The position numbers and the translations under genes were made by a program. Of a stretch of 22,221 bases of DNA, positions 1 through 7,743 are shown piece after piece (within the stretch, counting starts at the first letter, position 1; every line of letters starts with the position of its first letter). The notes below the pieces were generated by a model, which saw only the letters and a list, made by a program, of their open reading frames with translations, searched no databases and was not told where the DNA came from. The stretch comes from a virus: positions 1-22,221 of the IMG/VR virus record IMGVR_UViG_3300021376_000390; one strand, written 5' to 3'.

Positions 1-2
1 CA

Positions 3-1040
3 TCTGGTGCTACTGGTGCCACTGGTGCCACTGGTGCTTCAGGTTCATCAGGAACTTCTGGTGCTGCTGGTGCCACTGGTGCCACTGGTGCTTCAGGTTC
101 ATCTGGAACATCTGGTTCATCGGGAACAAGAGGAACTTCTGGATCTTCAGGTTCATCAGGAACATCTGGTGCCGCTGGTGCCACTGGTGCCACTGGTGCT
201 TCAGGTTCATCAGGAACTTCTGGTGCTGCTGGTGCCACTGGTGCCACTGGTGCTTCAGGTTCATCAGGAACATCTGGTGCTACTGGTGCTACTGGTGCAA
301 CTGGTGCTTCAGGTTCATCAGGTTCATCAGGAATATCTGGTGCTGCTGGTAGTAGTGGAACAAGTGGAACTGGATTTACAACAATATCAGGTGCTTCAAA
401 CGATAGAATACTAACATCCGATGGTACATCAAATGCTGCTGTTGCAGAAACAAATTTAGCATTTAATGGTTCAACACTTGTTGTTACCGGAAATGTTACT
501 GCAATGTCATTTACTGGTTCACTTCAAGGAACTGCATCTTTTGCAACTACCGCTTCATTTGTTAGTAAGAATAGTATTACAGGTAGTCTTGGAACATTAT
601 TACCGTTTGCTGTTGTTGAAAAAACCACAGATGAAACAGTCTTAAATAATGGAGCACTTCAAGGTGATGACGAATTATTTTATAGTATGTCAGCTAATGC
701 AATATATTACTTTAATTTTATACTTATAGTAGAAAGAACAAATGCATTTACGGATCCAGGTATAAGAATAGCAGTTGATGATGCAAATAGTGGAACAGGT
801 TATTGGGAACTTTTTACAGTGAGTCCTGGTAATTATTTCTTGACAGATGGTTACAGTGATAACTTTTTACAAAACCTAGGGACGGATGCATCAAAACCAA
901 GAGTATTTAAACTTACTGGAGCAGTAAAACCAACATCGGCTGGATCATTAGCACTAAATTGGTGTCAATATACAGAAACTCCATTGACTGGTACACGTAT
1001 AAAAAAAGGAAGTAGATTGGAAATTTTCAAGGCATCATAA
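3..1040 (+). CDS. Collagen-like repeat fiber protein, C-terminal part (5' truncated)
   Basis: The frame is open from the window edge to TAA at 1038-1040; the gene begins upstream, and the ATG at 504 is an internal Met. From 6 to 374 it encodes an uninterrupted Gly-X-Y run rich in Ala, Thr and Ser, the collagen-like triple-helix pattern common in phage tail fibers. It is followed by a linker with the motif TGSLQGTASFATTASF, a short repeat style seen in fibers of large marine and freshwater phages, and then a C-terminal domain of about 150 residues, presumably globular (tip or receptor-binding). No enzymatic motif is visible. The next gene overlaps its stop (TAATG). A structural fiber or appendage protein is the best reading; the exact position on the virion is unknown. 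Confidence 0.85.
   Translation, partial: SGATGATGATGASGSSGTSGAAGATGATGASGSSGTSGSSGTRGTSGSSGSSGTSGAAGATGATGASGSSGTSGAAGATGATGASGSSGTSGATGATGATGASGSSGSSGISGAAGSSGTSGTGFTTISGASNDRILTSDGTSNAAVAETNLAFNGSTLVVTGNVTAMSFTGSLQGTASFATTASFVSKNSITGSLGTLLPFAVVEKTTDETVLNNGALQGDDELFYSMSANAIYYFNFILIVERTNAFTDPGIRIAVDDANSGTGYWELFTVSPGNYFLTDGYSDNFLQNLGTDASKPRVFKLTGAVKPTSAGSLALNWCQYTETPLTGTRIKKGSRLEIFKAS
33..356 (+). repeat. 54-bp tandem repeat coding 18-residue collagen-like units
   Basis: Six consecutive units start at 33, 87, 141, 195, 249 and 303, exactly 54 bp apart. A typical unit reads GAS GSS GTS GAA GAT GAT. The third unit and part of the second are diverged, while the units at 33 and 195 are almost identical at DNA level. 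The period is a multiple of three codons, so gain or loss of units keeps both the reading frame and the Gly register. The DNA similarity makes slippage or recombination between copies likely. Confidence 0.9.
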
Positions 1041-1204
1041 TGAATTTAGAATTTTACAAAAAAATAGAAGCAAAAGATGTAAATAATAATAATATTTTTG
1101 TTTGGAAATTTATAGATGAAAATGGAGATATTTGGAGAACACAAACAGCCATTAGTGGATCTGAATTGGATGCCAAACAAATTATATTACAATCACATTC
1201 ATAA
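1040..1204 (+). CDS. 54-aa hypothetical protein downstream of fiber gene
   Basis: The ATG at 1040 overlaps the fiber stop codon in a TAATG arrangement, which suggests translational coupling. The product begins MNLEFYKKIEAKDVNNN and ends at TAA 1202-1204. It is a small mixed protein with aromatic residues (FVWKFIDENGDIW) resembling a short beta-hairpin module. I do not recognise a family. The tight coupling suggests a fiber accessory or chaperone-like partner, but that is inference from position only. Confidence 0.6.
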   Translation: MNLEFYKKIEAKDVNNNNIFVWKFIDENGDIWRTQTAISGSELDAKQIILQSHS

Positions 1205-1231
1205 TTTAAACATTATTAAAAATATAATAAA

Positions 1232-1239
1232 TATTTATA
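1232..1239 (+). promoter_or_regulatory. TATTTATA element, candidate late promoter
   Basis: This 8-mer lies in the 66-bp gap between 1204 and 1271, 39 bp (start to start) before the ATG of the next gene. The same spacing of 39 occurs at 7744 before the portal gene. It belongs to a set of seven such elements found in gaps of this window. Confidence 0.45.
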
Positions 1240-1270
1240 GTATTATGTAACAATATTTTAAGTTGATATT

Positions 1271-2014
1271 ATGAATAAATCAATATTAAAATTGATTAAG
1301 GAAATGAACCTTGCCATATTCAATGAAAATGATTTGGTAGATAAGGATGTTCTTGTAATTTATCCTGGTAAATTTCAACCGATGGCAATATATCATAAAG
1401 AAGAATATGATAGAATTTGCCGTAAGTTTGATAAAGAAAATGTTTATATTGTTACAGACGATACTACTGATCCAATAGAAAAACCACTAACATTTGATGA
1501 AAAGTCTGCAATTATGCGTCGTCATAATGTTAAGCGGATTATGAAATCAAATACACCATTTCATGCAACAGATGTCATCGAACAATTTGATAACGATAGC
1601 ACCATTGTAATTTATGCGGTTGATAAAGATCATGTATCTAAATTAAAAGACTACAAGAGATTGATGCGTTGGAATGGTAGTAGTCAATTGGCATACAAAG
1701 ATATTCAAAATCCGTATGTATATTATATGATTGTTAATCATGTTCGTTACGATATTCCAAGTTTTGGCAAAATGGGATCAAAGAGTATTTTTTCTGCTTT
1801 GGCCGATAGAAGTGCTAAATTAGCTGAATTAAAGTCTCGTTTTATTTCTATATTTGGATGGTTTGATGTTGAGATATTCAATATGGTTGTTTCCAAGTTC
1901 AATACAAAACGTGGAAAAATGAAAGAAGTAAAATCCGATAAAAATGGGTTAAGACCTATGCACATGATAACAAGAAAATTTTGGAATAAAGTTTACAACG
2001 AAATAATAAAGTAA
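1271..2014 (+). CDS. Nucleotidyltransferase-fold protein with degenerate active site
   Basis: 247 aa. The N-terminal part resembles the phage cytidylyltransferase/NMN-adenylyltransferase-like fold: a strand leading into PGKFQPMAIYH (residues 32-42), where active relatives have a GRFQPFHxGH type HxGH motif. Further matches are a central segment KSAIMRRHNVKRIMKS, a strand IVIYAVDKDHVSKL (112-125), and a C-terminal region FGWFDVEIFNMVVSKF typical of phage members. The first His and the Gly of HxGH are replaced (A39 and Y41), and the usual S-x-T-x-x-R region reads MGSKSIF (168-174) with Phe where Arg is expected. The fold call is moderately sure; catalytic activity is doubtful. The upstream SD is weak. 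It follows a TATTTATA element and leads the next gene by 11 bp. Confidence 0.65.
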   Translation: MNKSILKLIKEMNLAIFNENDLVDKDVLVIYPGKFQPMAIYHKEEYDRICRKFDKENVYIVTDDTTDPIEKPLTFDEKSAIMRRHNVKRIMKSNTPFHATDVIEQFDNDSTIVIYAVDKDHVSKLKDYKRLMRWNGSSQLAYKDIQNPYVYYMIVNHVRYDIPSFGKMGSKSIFSALADRSAKLAELKSRFISIFGWFDVEIFNMVVSKFNTKRGKMKEVKSDKNGLRPMHMITRKFWNKVYNEIIK

Positions 2015-2025
2015 AAGGTTATGTT

Positions 2026-2643
2026 ATGGATATTAAAATTGATAGTATACAAGATGTAAAAAAACTTCTTGCGGGAGAACACGATAGTCAGCAAAAAGTT
2101 CAAGTTGGTTTTTCTGCAAATAAAAAAGAAGATAACGAAATTCGTAAAATTGGTGATAAGTGGTTTGACGAAGATGGTAACGAATGGGAACAAAAGAATG
2201 GATATAAAATAAAACTTGGAAAAGAATGGCAACAAGAGTTACATCAGTATTTGAATACATTTCCAAAATGCCCAAAAGAAACTTGCACTTGTGGTATGCC
2301 TAAAAGACTTGACCAAAAAATGAAAAAAATTCACGGTATGTGTTTTGATTGTGTGATTGATATGGAACATAAAATTCGTCTTGAAGGCAAGTGGGATGAA
2401 TATGAAAAAACAAAATTGAAACAAAATGCACTTGCATGGTTGGAAGATGCAGAACGTGATAAAAATATAATTGCCAATGAATTATCAAGAATGGAATTTA
2501 CAAACGATTTTGGTGATATTGAAAATTGGAAAACGCCATTTAACAAAGAAGAAATGTTAGAAAAAATACAAAATGAATTTGCAGAGTTTAGAAAGAACTT
2601 TATTGAAAAGTTAGAAAAAGATTTAGGAGAAAGAGTTGAATAA
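2026..2643 (+). CDS. Cys-rich (zinc-ribbon-like) hypothetical protein
   Basis: 205 aa, starting at an ATG preceded by AAAGG at suitable spacing. The middle has a likely metal-binding knuckle pair, CPKETCTCGMP and, about 20 residues later, MCFDC. It is followed by a long charged helical C-terminal half beginning GKWDEYEKTKLKQNALAWL. I see no catalytic motif. Proteins of this layout occur in large T4-like phages without known function. The downstream membrane gene starts inside its last codons, so the two are probably co-translated. Zn binding is inferred from the Cys spacing only. Confidence 0.7.
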   Translation: MDIKIDSIQDVKKLLAGEHDSQQKVQVGFSANKKEDNEIRKIGDKWFDEDGNEWEQKNGYKIKLGKEWQQELHQYLNTFPKCPKETCTCGMPKRLDQKMKKIHGMCFDCVIDMEHKIRLEGKWDEYEKTKLKQNALAWLEDAERDKNIIANELSRMEFTNDFGDIENWKTPFNKEEMLEKIQNEFAEFRKNFIEKLEKDLGERVE

Positions 2644-2902
2644 ACTTAATCCAGTTGCTCAAACTTTTAGTGGTTTTAGTGGTAGAATATCATCCAAGCG
2701 TGTGATGATGTTTTTTTCTTTTGGTGTTATGATATTTATGGCAATAGTATCAACCTTTTATGATAAGAAAGTTGAACAATTTATATTCGATGGTTTTCTT
2801 TACATAGTAGTTGGTAGTCTTTTTTCAGTAGCATCAGAACAATTTGCAAACAAATTTACAAAGATAGAAAATGGAGAAGGTGATGAAATCAATAATAATT
2901 GA
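2636..2902 (+). CDS. Small two-TM membrane protein, holin candidate
   Basis: 88 aa. The start is TTG, supported by a strong AGGAGA Shine-Dalgarno at 2625-2630 with 5-nt spacing, and it overlaps the upstream stop by 8 bp. There are two hydrophobic segments, about residues 23-41 and 48-66, separated by a short charged loop (YDKKVEQF), with a basic N-terminus (RISSKR) and an acidic, Asn-rich C-terminal tail. Length and topology fit a class II holin or another small phage membrane protein. It overlaps the next gene start. The holin assignment rests on size, topology and phage context, with no recognised signature. Confidence 0.6.
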   Translation: MNKLNPVAQTFSGFSGRISSKRVMMFFSFGVMIFMAIVSTFYDKKVEQFIFDGFLYIVVGSLFSVASEQFANKFTKIENGEGDEINNN

Positions 2903-3458
2903 AAGGGCAGTTCCTACAAATAAAAAACTTTATTCAAGAATAAAATCAAGAATTAAAAGTAAATATAAAGTATGGCCAAGTGCATATGCTTCAGGTGCTC
3001 TTGTTAAAGCATATAAAGCTGCGGGTGGTGGATTTCGTAATGTAAAAGAAACTATTGTAAATCCCGGCTATCAACTTGAAGGATATGCTACAAATCCTTG
3101 TGGTAAAATTACTGAATTACATTTTCGTATTCAAGAAAATGAACCTAACATGATGAATGAAGCTGAATATCGTGGTAGAAAAGTTAGTTTAGGAAAACCG
3201 TTTAGAACGCCCGGTGGTCCAAAAAAGTTTTCTGTTTATGTTAAAAAATCAAATGGTAATATCGTAAAAGTAAACTTTGGTCACAAGGGTGAGGGTGGTA
3301 AGAAAACAATGCGTATTAAAAAGAGCAATGCAGCCCGAAGAAAGTCTTTCCGTGCTCGTCACAATTGTCAATCACCAGGACCAAGACATAAGGCAAGATA
3401 TTGGTCATGCCGTTTTGGATGGCCAAGTTCGGGTAAAGGTGCAATAGATAAGACTTAA
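2883..3458 (+). CDS. Conserved basic phage protein with WPSAYASGALVKAYK and RKSFRARHNC modules
   Basis: 191 aa. I chose the ATG at 2883 rather than the in-frame ATG at 2871 because GGAGAAGG (2873-2880) is a strong SD placed for 2883 and the earlier ATG would lie upstream of it. Two conserved phage modules are visible: an N-terminal KYKVWPSAYASGALVKAYK helix and a C-terminal segment with ARRKSFRARHNC followed by GPRHKARYWSCRF. The central part is beta-like (KKFSVYVKKSNGNIVKVNFG). The protein is very basic. The modules are widespread in T4-like phages of aquatic origin but have no established function that I know of; nucleic-acid binding or a virion role is possible. Confidence 0.75.
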   Translation: MKSIIIERAVPTNKKLYSRIKSRIKSKYKVWPSAYASGALVKAYKAAGGGFRNVKETIVNPGYQLEGYATNPCGKITELHFRIQENEPNMMNEAEYRGRKVSLGKPFRTPGGPKKFSVYVKKSNGNIVKVNFGHKGEGGKKTMRIKKSNAARRKSFRARHNCQSPGPRHKARYWSCRFGWPSSGKGAIDKT

Positions 3459-3482
3459 TAATTAAAATTTGGTAAATTTGTT

Positions 3483-5051
3483 ATGGCATTTATTGATGAC
3501 ATTAAAAAAATGTATTTAGATTATGGTGTTCAATTTCCAGATGTAGAAATCACTCCATTCATGGAAAATTTTATAGAACGAACATATAACGCATTATTAA
3601 AAGCATCGTCACCAAAATATTCGGATTCCTATAATATAGCGGAATTATTCATATCTTCTTATGAAAAATCTTTAATCGATAATGCAAGAATATCATTTTC
3701 AGATAAAATTAGTAATGCTAGATTTGTTGGAGGAAATTGTGAATGTGTAGAATTTATATTAAATGATGGAACAACAAAAAAAATACCATTACCATTAAGT
3801 AAAGTTGCTACTGGTTTTAAAAAAAATTCATCAATGAGATCATCTGCTGAATCAGACGGACCAAAAGGTCTTCAAGATATAATAGATGGATTTCAAATTT
3901 TTTGGGAAAAATCAGAATGGTCTGACGATATTGTAGAAGGAACTTCAAAACCTGAAGTGCATACCATTGAGTGTGGTGTATGTGACAAAATAGAAAATAC
4001 TACAAAATTAATAGTAAATGGAAATACTGATGAGTCAAAAGAAGAATTAAAAAATGCATTTACTAAATTTTTCACACCAAGACACACATATAAAGCACAA
4101 AGAGAAATAGCACTTTTTGCCATTTTGAGAGAATTATCTCAATCATTAGAAAAGCATTTCAATGGTTATTCCGGTGAGTATTATGGTTTTGATATACGTG
4201 ATAAAAAAAAGGTTGTCAAATTAGAGTGGAATAGTATAAAATATTCAACAAACATTGTTCCAAGCAAACCAATTGGCGAAACCGTACATCCAGATGATTA
4301 TGATTACAGAGCTATCGACTCAAGAATAGTATCTGTTCATATTGGTGATCCAAAATCAGGTGGATTTAGTTTACATAACGCTAAAAAATGGATTGAGGGC
4401 AACACCCAAACAGGAAGATTGCCTTTGAAAAATTTTATCAATTTAACTCTATACGAACCTTCTGGAAAAGCAACAAGTACATTTATTAAAGATGGTAGTG
4501 CAAATCATCCAAAAACTGGAAATAAATACTATACGATGCTAAGTGAAACTACCGGTAGAAGTTTGGAATATTACGAAACAATTACCGTATTTAATGACGG
4601 TCATATAGAATTATTCCAAACTAAATATGATCGTGGTCAAAGAAGAACAATAACAGCAGAAGAAAAAGTTTTATCAAAATTAAAAGATGTAAATTATGCA
4701 TTTTCAGGAAGTGAAGTTCTCATTTTAGAAGGAAAGGCGATAGATTTGAGTAACAAAGAATTTTTACAGAAAGATAAATCTAGACCAAAAACATCAATCG
4801 GATTTCACAAAGATAAAATTTTTATTGCAGTAACTGTTCCAAGTGGAAAACATAAATATGTATCCACAAAGAATGGAAAACAAAATTGGCCAATTTGGCA
4901 AAATACATTACTATCTATAAATCCAGATGCAACTTGGATTTCATTTGATGGTGGTGGTTCTTCAACATTTGTTGCAGATGGTACAATAAAACTAAAGGCG
5001 GAAGGCGATAACGGTAGAGCAATTTCAACAGTTTTATCTTGGGAAGAATAA
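3483..5051 (+). CDS. Protein with C-terminal phosphodiester-glycosidase (NAGPA-like) domain
   Basis: 522 aa. The C-terminal part (about 310-522) matches the NAGPA/DUF2233 phosphodiester glycosidase pattern. It has an early strand NFINLTLYEPSGKATSTFIKDG-like region (317-338, where the family has a G-F-F region), RPKTSIGF (434-441) followed by a beta-strand, the hallmark DGGGSST (489-495), and a late GRAIST (511-516). Family members remove sugar-phosphodiester-linked residues from glycans or glycoproteins. Residues 1-300 are not recognised and contain CEC at 86-88 and CGVC at 164-167. No signal peptide is evident. It stands between two conserved phage proteins. It could attack host envelope polysaccharide (lysis or entry) or modify a phage structure; the substrate is unknown. 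Confidence 0.7.
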   Translation: MAFIDDIKKMYLDYGVQFPDVEITPFMENFIERTYNALLKASSPKYSDSYNIAELFISSYEKSLIDNARISFSDKISNARFVGGNCECVEFILNDGTTKKIPLPLSKVATGFKKNSSMRSSAESDGPKGLQDIIDGFQIFWEKSEWSDDIVEGTSKPEVHTIECGVCDKIENTTKLIVNGNTDESKEELKNAFTKFFTPRHTYKAQREIALFAILRELSQSLEKHFNGYSGEYYGFDIRDKKKVVKLEWNSIKYSTNIVPSKPIGETVHPDDYDYRAIDSRIVSVHIGDPKSGGFSLHNAKKWIEGNTQTGRLPLKNFINLTLYEPSGKATSTFIKDGSANHPKTGNKYYTMLSETTGRSLEYYETITVFNDGHIELFQTKYDRGQRRTITAEEKVLSKLKDVNYAFSGSEVLILEGKAIDLSNKEFLQKDKSRPKTSIGFHKDKIFIAVTVPSGKHKYVSTKNGKQNWPIWQNTLLSINPDATWISFDGGGSSTFVADGTIKLKAEGDNGRAISTVLSWEE

Positions 5052-5071
5052 ATAAAATAAAAAAATTATTA

Positions 5072-5079
5072 TATTTATT
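5072..5079 (+). promoter_or_regulatory. TATTTATT element 3 nt before a start codon
   Basis: The element fills the short gap between genes ending at 5051 and starting at 5083. It lies only 3 nt before the ATG, and no Shine-Dalgarno precedes that ATG. If this is a promoter, the transcript for the next gene would have little or no leader. Confidence 0.4.
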
Positions 5080-5082
5080 GAT

Positions 5083-5427
5083 ATGAATAAAACAACAGAA
5101 AATATCGTTAAAGAAATCATCAGAGAGTATATCTCACAATATATTCGTGAAGGAAAAAAGCCGAGTGGTGGTTTAACTGGTTGGTTTAGAGAAAGATGGG
5201 TTGATATTTCTCGTAAGAAAAAAAGTGGTGGACATCCACCATGCGGCGCCTCTGCTGGTAGTAAGGCCAGAAAAGGTGGTAAGAGAGCATATCCAAAATG
5301 TGTTCCTGCAGCAAAAGCCGCTTCGATGTCATCAAAACAAAAAAGAAGTGCCGTAACACGAAAGAGAAAAAAGGGTGCAACTGCTCGTGGTAAGGCAAAA
5401 ATGGTTTCAACTTATACAAAAGGTTAA
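5083..5427 (+). CDS. Conserved basic phage protein with GLTGWFRERWVDISRKKK motif
   Basis: 114 aa, highly basic. An N-terminal amphipathic helix (residues 1-24, ending YIREG) is followed by a well-known phage/giant-virus module with the pattern WFxERWVDISRKKKSGG, HPPCG, YPKCVPAAKAASMS, and a Lys/Arg-rich C-terminus. Conserved Cys, Gly and Pro residues suggest a small metal-stabilised or compact nucleic-acid-binding domain. Function is not established. No SD is seen before the ATG, and no alternative start lies before the conserved module, so the start is accepted despite the missing SD. Confidence 0.75.
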   Translation: MNKTTENIVKEIIREYISQYIREGKKPSGGLTGWFRERWVDISRKKKSGGHPPCGASAGSKARKGGKRAYPKCVPAAKAASMSSKQKRSAVTRKRKKGATARGKAKMVSTYTKG

Positions 5428-5429
5428 TT

Positions 5430-5768
5430 ATGGAAGATGTTTTGACACAAAAAATTGGCAATTACATAAAGATATTTGCCATAGTATTTCTTTCAATCCT
5501 ATTGATATACAATGGGTATGAATATAATCGTTCAAAAGAACAATTAAGACAATCACACAAAACCGCAGATAGTTTGGAAGCTCTAATAAACAAATATGAA
5601 TTTGATTATACCAATTTGAAAAAAAGAGCAGACGAATTAGACTCACTAATCAAAGTTCGTAAGGACAGTATTCTTATCATACGAAAAAAATTCTATGTTT
5701 ATCGTGATAAAGAAATAAAAAATCCTGATGAAGCCACAAAGTATATTATTAACTTTCTGAAAGACTAA
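5430..5768 (+). CDS. N-terminal TM plus coiled-coil protein, i-spanin-like candidate
   Basis: 112 aa, starting 2 nt after the previous gene with AAAGG upstream. One TM segment (about residues 12-30) is followed by a long charged helix with heptad-like pattern (SKEQLRQSHKTADSLEALIN onward). This type II membrane anchor with a periplasmic coiled coil is the layout of inner-membrane spanins (Rz-like). The neighbouring gene, with a signal peptide and C-terminal TM, supports a functional pair. Sequence family not recognised; the role is inferred from topology. Confidence 0.65.
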   Translation: MEDVLTQKIGNYIKIFAIVFLSILLIYNGYEYNRSKEQLRQSHKTADSLEALINKYEFDYTNLKKRADELDSLIKVRKDSILIIRKKFYVYRDKEIKNPDEATKYIINFLKD

Positions 5769-5771
5769 TTT

Positions 5772-6143
5772 ATGAAATATTTAATTGCCTTATTATTTTC
5801 AGTAACAACTGTGTTTGCAGTTGAAAATGACTCTGTTATATGTTTTAAGAAAACTGATGTGGTGAAGATGGCAAATCGTATTCAACTAATTCGTGATTCA
5901 GTTGAATATTTAACCGCAGTTGTAAATGCTCAAGATACTTTGATAGAATTTCACCAAACTCGTTTTGACTTATATCATCAACAATTAAAAAATCGTGACC
6001 AAGCTATTGATGCTTGTAAAAAAAGAAGTGTAGAATTGGAAAAAATAATTGATGAACTTCAACCTCGTTGGTATGATAATAAATTACTCTGGTTCTTTAC
6101 TGGTGTTGGAACTACTCTTGGGATAGTATTTGCAGTTCAATGA
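5772..6143 (+). CDS. Exported coiled-coil protein with C-terminal TM, possible spanin partner
   Basis: 123 aa. It has a clear signal peptide MKYLIALLFSVTTVFA with a likely SPase I site (VFA before VEND), a predicted helical middle, and a C-terminal TM (LLWFFTGVGTTLGIVFAV). There is no lipobox Cys at the signal end, so it is not a classical outer-membrane lipoprotein spanin. The terminase gene overlaps its stop (ATGA), which places it in the same late transcript. A lysis or envelope-bridging role is plausible but unproven. Confidence 0.65.
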   Translation: MKYLIALLFSVTTVFAVENDSVICFKKTDVVKMANRIQLIRDSVEYLTAVVNAQDTLIEFHQTRFDLYHQQLKNRDQAIDACKKRSVELEKIIDELQPRWYDNKLLWFFTGVGTTLGIVFAVQ

Positions 6144-7723
6144 GTAAGAATCTAAAAGATATTATCAAAGAAGAATATGCAAAGTGTGCCGCTAATCCGG
6201 TATACTTTATGAAGCGTTATGCTAAAATTCAACATCCAACTCGTGGCAAGATATTATTCGACCTATATCCATTTCAGGAAGATGTGCTTAGAGAATTTAA
6301 TAGTAACCGGTGGAATATCGTATTAAAGTCTCGTCAGTTAGGTATATCCACAGTTATTGCTGGATATTCACTTTGGTTGATGTTATTCAATCAGGATAAA
6401 AACATTCTCGTTATTGCTACAAAACAAGAAACTGCTAAAAACTTGGTAACAAAAGTTCGTGTTATGTATGACAATATGCCGAGTTGGTTGAAAACCGGTG
6501 TTCAAGAAGATAACAAACTTTCACTTCGATTTAAGAACGGTTCACAAATAAAAGCCGTTTCTGCTGCCGCTGACTCCGCTCGTTCTGAAGCACTTTCACT
6601 TCTTATCATAGACGAGGCCGCCTTTATTGATGACATAGATAGAATATGGGCATCTGCACAACAAACACTTGCTACCGGTGGAACTGCTATTATCAACTCT
6701 ACCCCAAATGGTGTTGGTAACTTTTATCATAAACAATGGGTAAAGGCAAAACTCGGTGAAAGTTCTTTCAATCCGATAGAATTATTATGGCACGTTCATC
6801 CAGACCGTGACCAAAAATGGCGTGATGAACAGGACATACTATTGGGTCCTGACATGGCTAAACAAGAATGTGATGGGAATTTTCTTACATCTGGTCGTTC
6901 CGTAATTGATGGTGAACTTGTCCAATGGTATGAACAAACTTATGTGTGTGAACCAAAAGAACGGCGTGGTGCAGAGGATGCTTATTGGATTTGGAATTAT
7001 CCAGAACCAAATAAAACATATATGGTTATTGCTGATGTTGCTCGTGGTGACGGAAATGATAATTCAGCTTTCCATGTGATTGATGTTGAAAACATGGAAC
7101 AAGTTGCAGAATACAAAGGAAAACTTGATACAAAAACTTATGGTAATATGTTAGTATCAGTTGCAACAGAATATAACGATGCTCTTCTTGTAGTTGAAAA
7201 TGCTAACATTGGGTGGGCAGCAATTCAACAAATAATTGATAGAGGTTATCCAAATCTTTATTATACATACCGTGAAGATGGGTATACTGATCCATCCGTT
7301 CATATTCCAAAGGGTTATGACTTAAAAGACAAGGCACAAATGATTCCTGGATTTACTACAAGTGCTAAAACAAGACCACTTTTGATTTCAAAATTGGAAA
7401 CATATTTTCGTGAAAGATTACCAATAATAAAGTCTTCAAGATTAACACAAGAACTATATGTGTTTGTTTGGAATGGTGCAAAAGCAGAGGCACAAACAGG
7501 ATATAATGATGACTTGGTTATGTCATTTGCAATAGGACTTTGGGTTAGAGATACTGCTCTAAAACTTCGTCAAGAGGGATTGCTGAAGACACGAATGAGT
7601 TTAGATTACATGGGGAAATCAACAACACCACTAAAACCTTCATATCAATATGGAGATGACCGAGATGGTTGGAATATGACAGTAAATGGACATAATGAAG
7701 ATTTAACTTGGTTAATAAAATAG
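6140..7723 (+). CDS. Terminase large subunit (gp17-like DNA packaging ATPase/nuclease)
   Basis: 527 aa. The N-terminal ATPase has Walker A SRQLGIST (64-71, the phage-terminase variant), Walker B LLIIDEA (154-160) with catalytic Glu159, and a coupling motif INSTPNG (185-191). The C-terminal RNase H-like nuclease has three acidic positions: D299 in VIADVARGDG, E353 in VVENAN, and D457/D458 in GYNDDLVMSFA. This pumps DNA into the prohead through the portal and cuts the concatemer. Length is normal for T4-like enzymes and no intein or intron is seen. The start overlaps the upstream stop as ATGA. No small terminase subunit (gp16) is recognisable nearby. Confidence 0.96.
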   Translation: MSKNLKDIIKEEYAKCAANPVYFMKRYAKIQHPTRGKILFDLYPFQEDVLREFNSNRWNIVLKSRQLGISTVIAGYSLWLMLFNQDKNILVIATKQETAKNLVTKVRVMYDNMPSWLKTGVQEDNKLSLRFKNGSQIKAVSAAADSARSEALSLLIIDEAAFIDDIDRIWASAQQTLATGGTAIINSTPNGVGNFYHKQWVKAKLGESSFNPIELLWHVHPDRDQKWRDEQDILLGPDMAKQECDGNFLTSGRSVIDGELVQWYEQTYVCEPKERRGAEDAYWIWNYPEPNKTYMVIADVARGDGNDNSAFHVIDVENMEQVAEYKGKLDTKTYGNMLVSVATEYNDALLVVENANIGWAAIQQIIDRGYPNLYYTYREDGYTDPSVHIPKGYDLKDKAQMIPGFTTSAKTRPLLISKLETYFRERLPIIKSSRLTQELYVFVWNGAKAEAQTGYNDDLVMSFAIGLWVRDTALKLRQEGLLKTRMSLDYMGKSTTPLKPSYQYGDDRDGWNMTVNGHNEDLTWLIK

Positions 7724-7743
7724 AGTTTGTATTTTTTCCTACA

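Noticed and set aside
33-356. Short direct repeats resembling a CRISPR array
   Set aside because: The 54-bp units are contiguous with no unique spacers, are coding throughout and keep the Gly-X-Y register.
7-414. Open frame encoding a Leu/Val/His/Gln-rich repetitive protein on the + strand
   Set aside because: It is the out-of-frame reading of the collagen-like repeat. The frame beginning at 3 gives regular Gly-X-Y and stays open to 1040.
6140-7723. Possible intron, intein or homing endonuclease insertion in the terminase gene
   Set aside because: All ATPase and nuclease motifs are in one uninterrupted frame of normal length.
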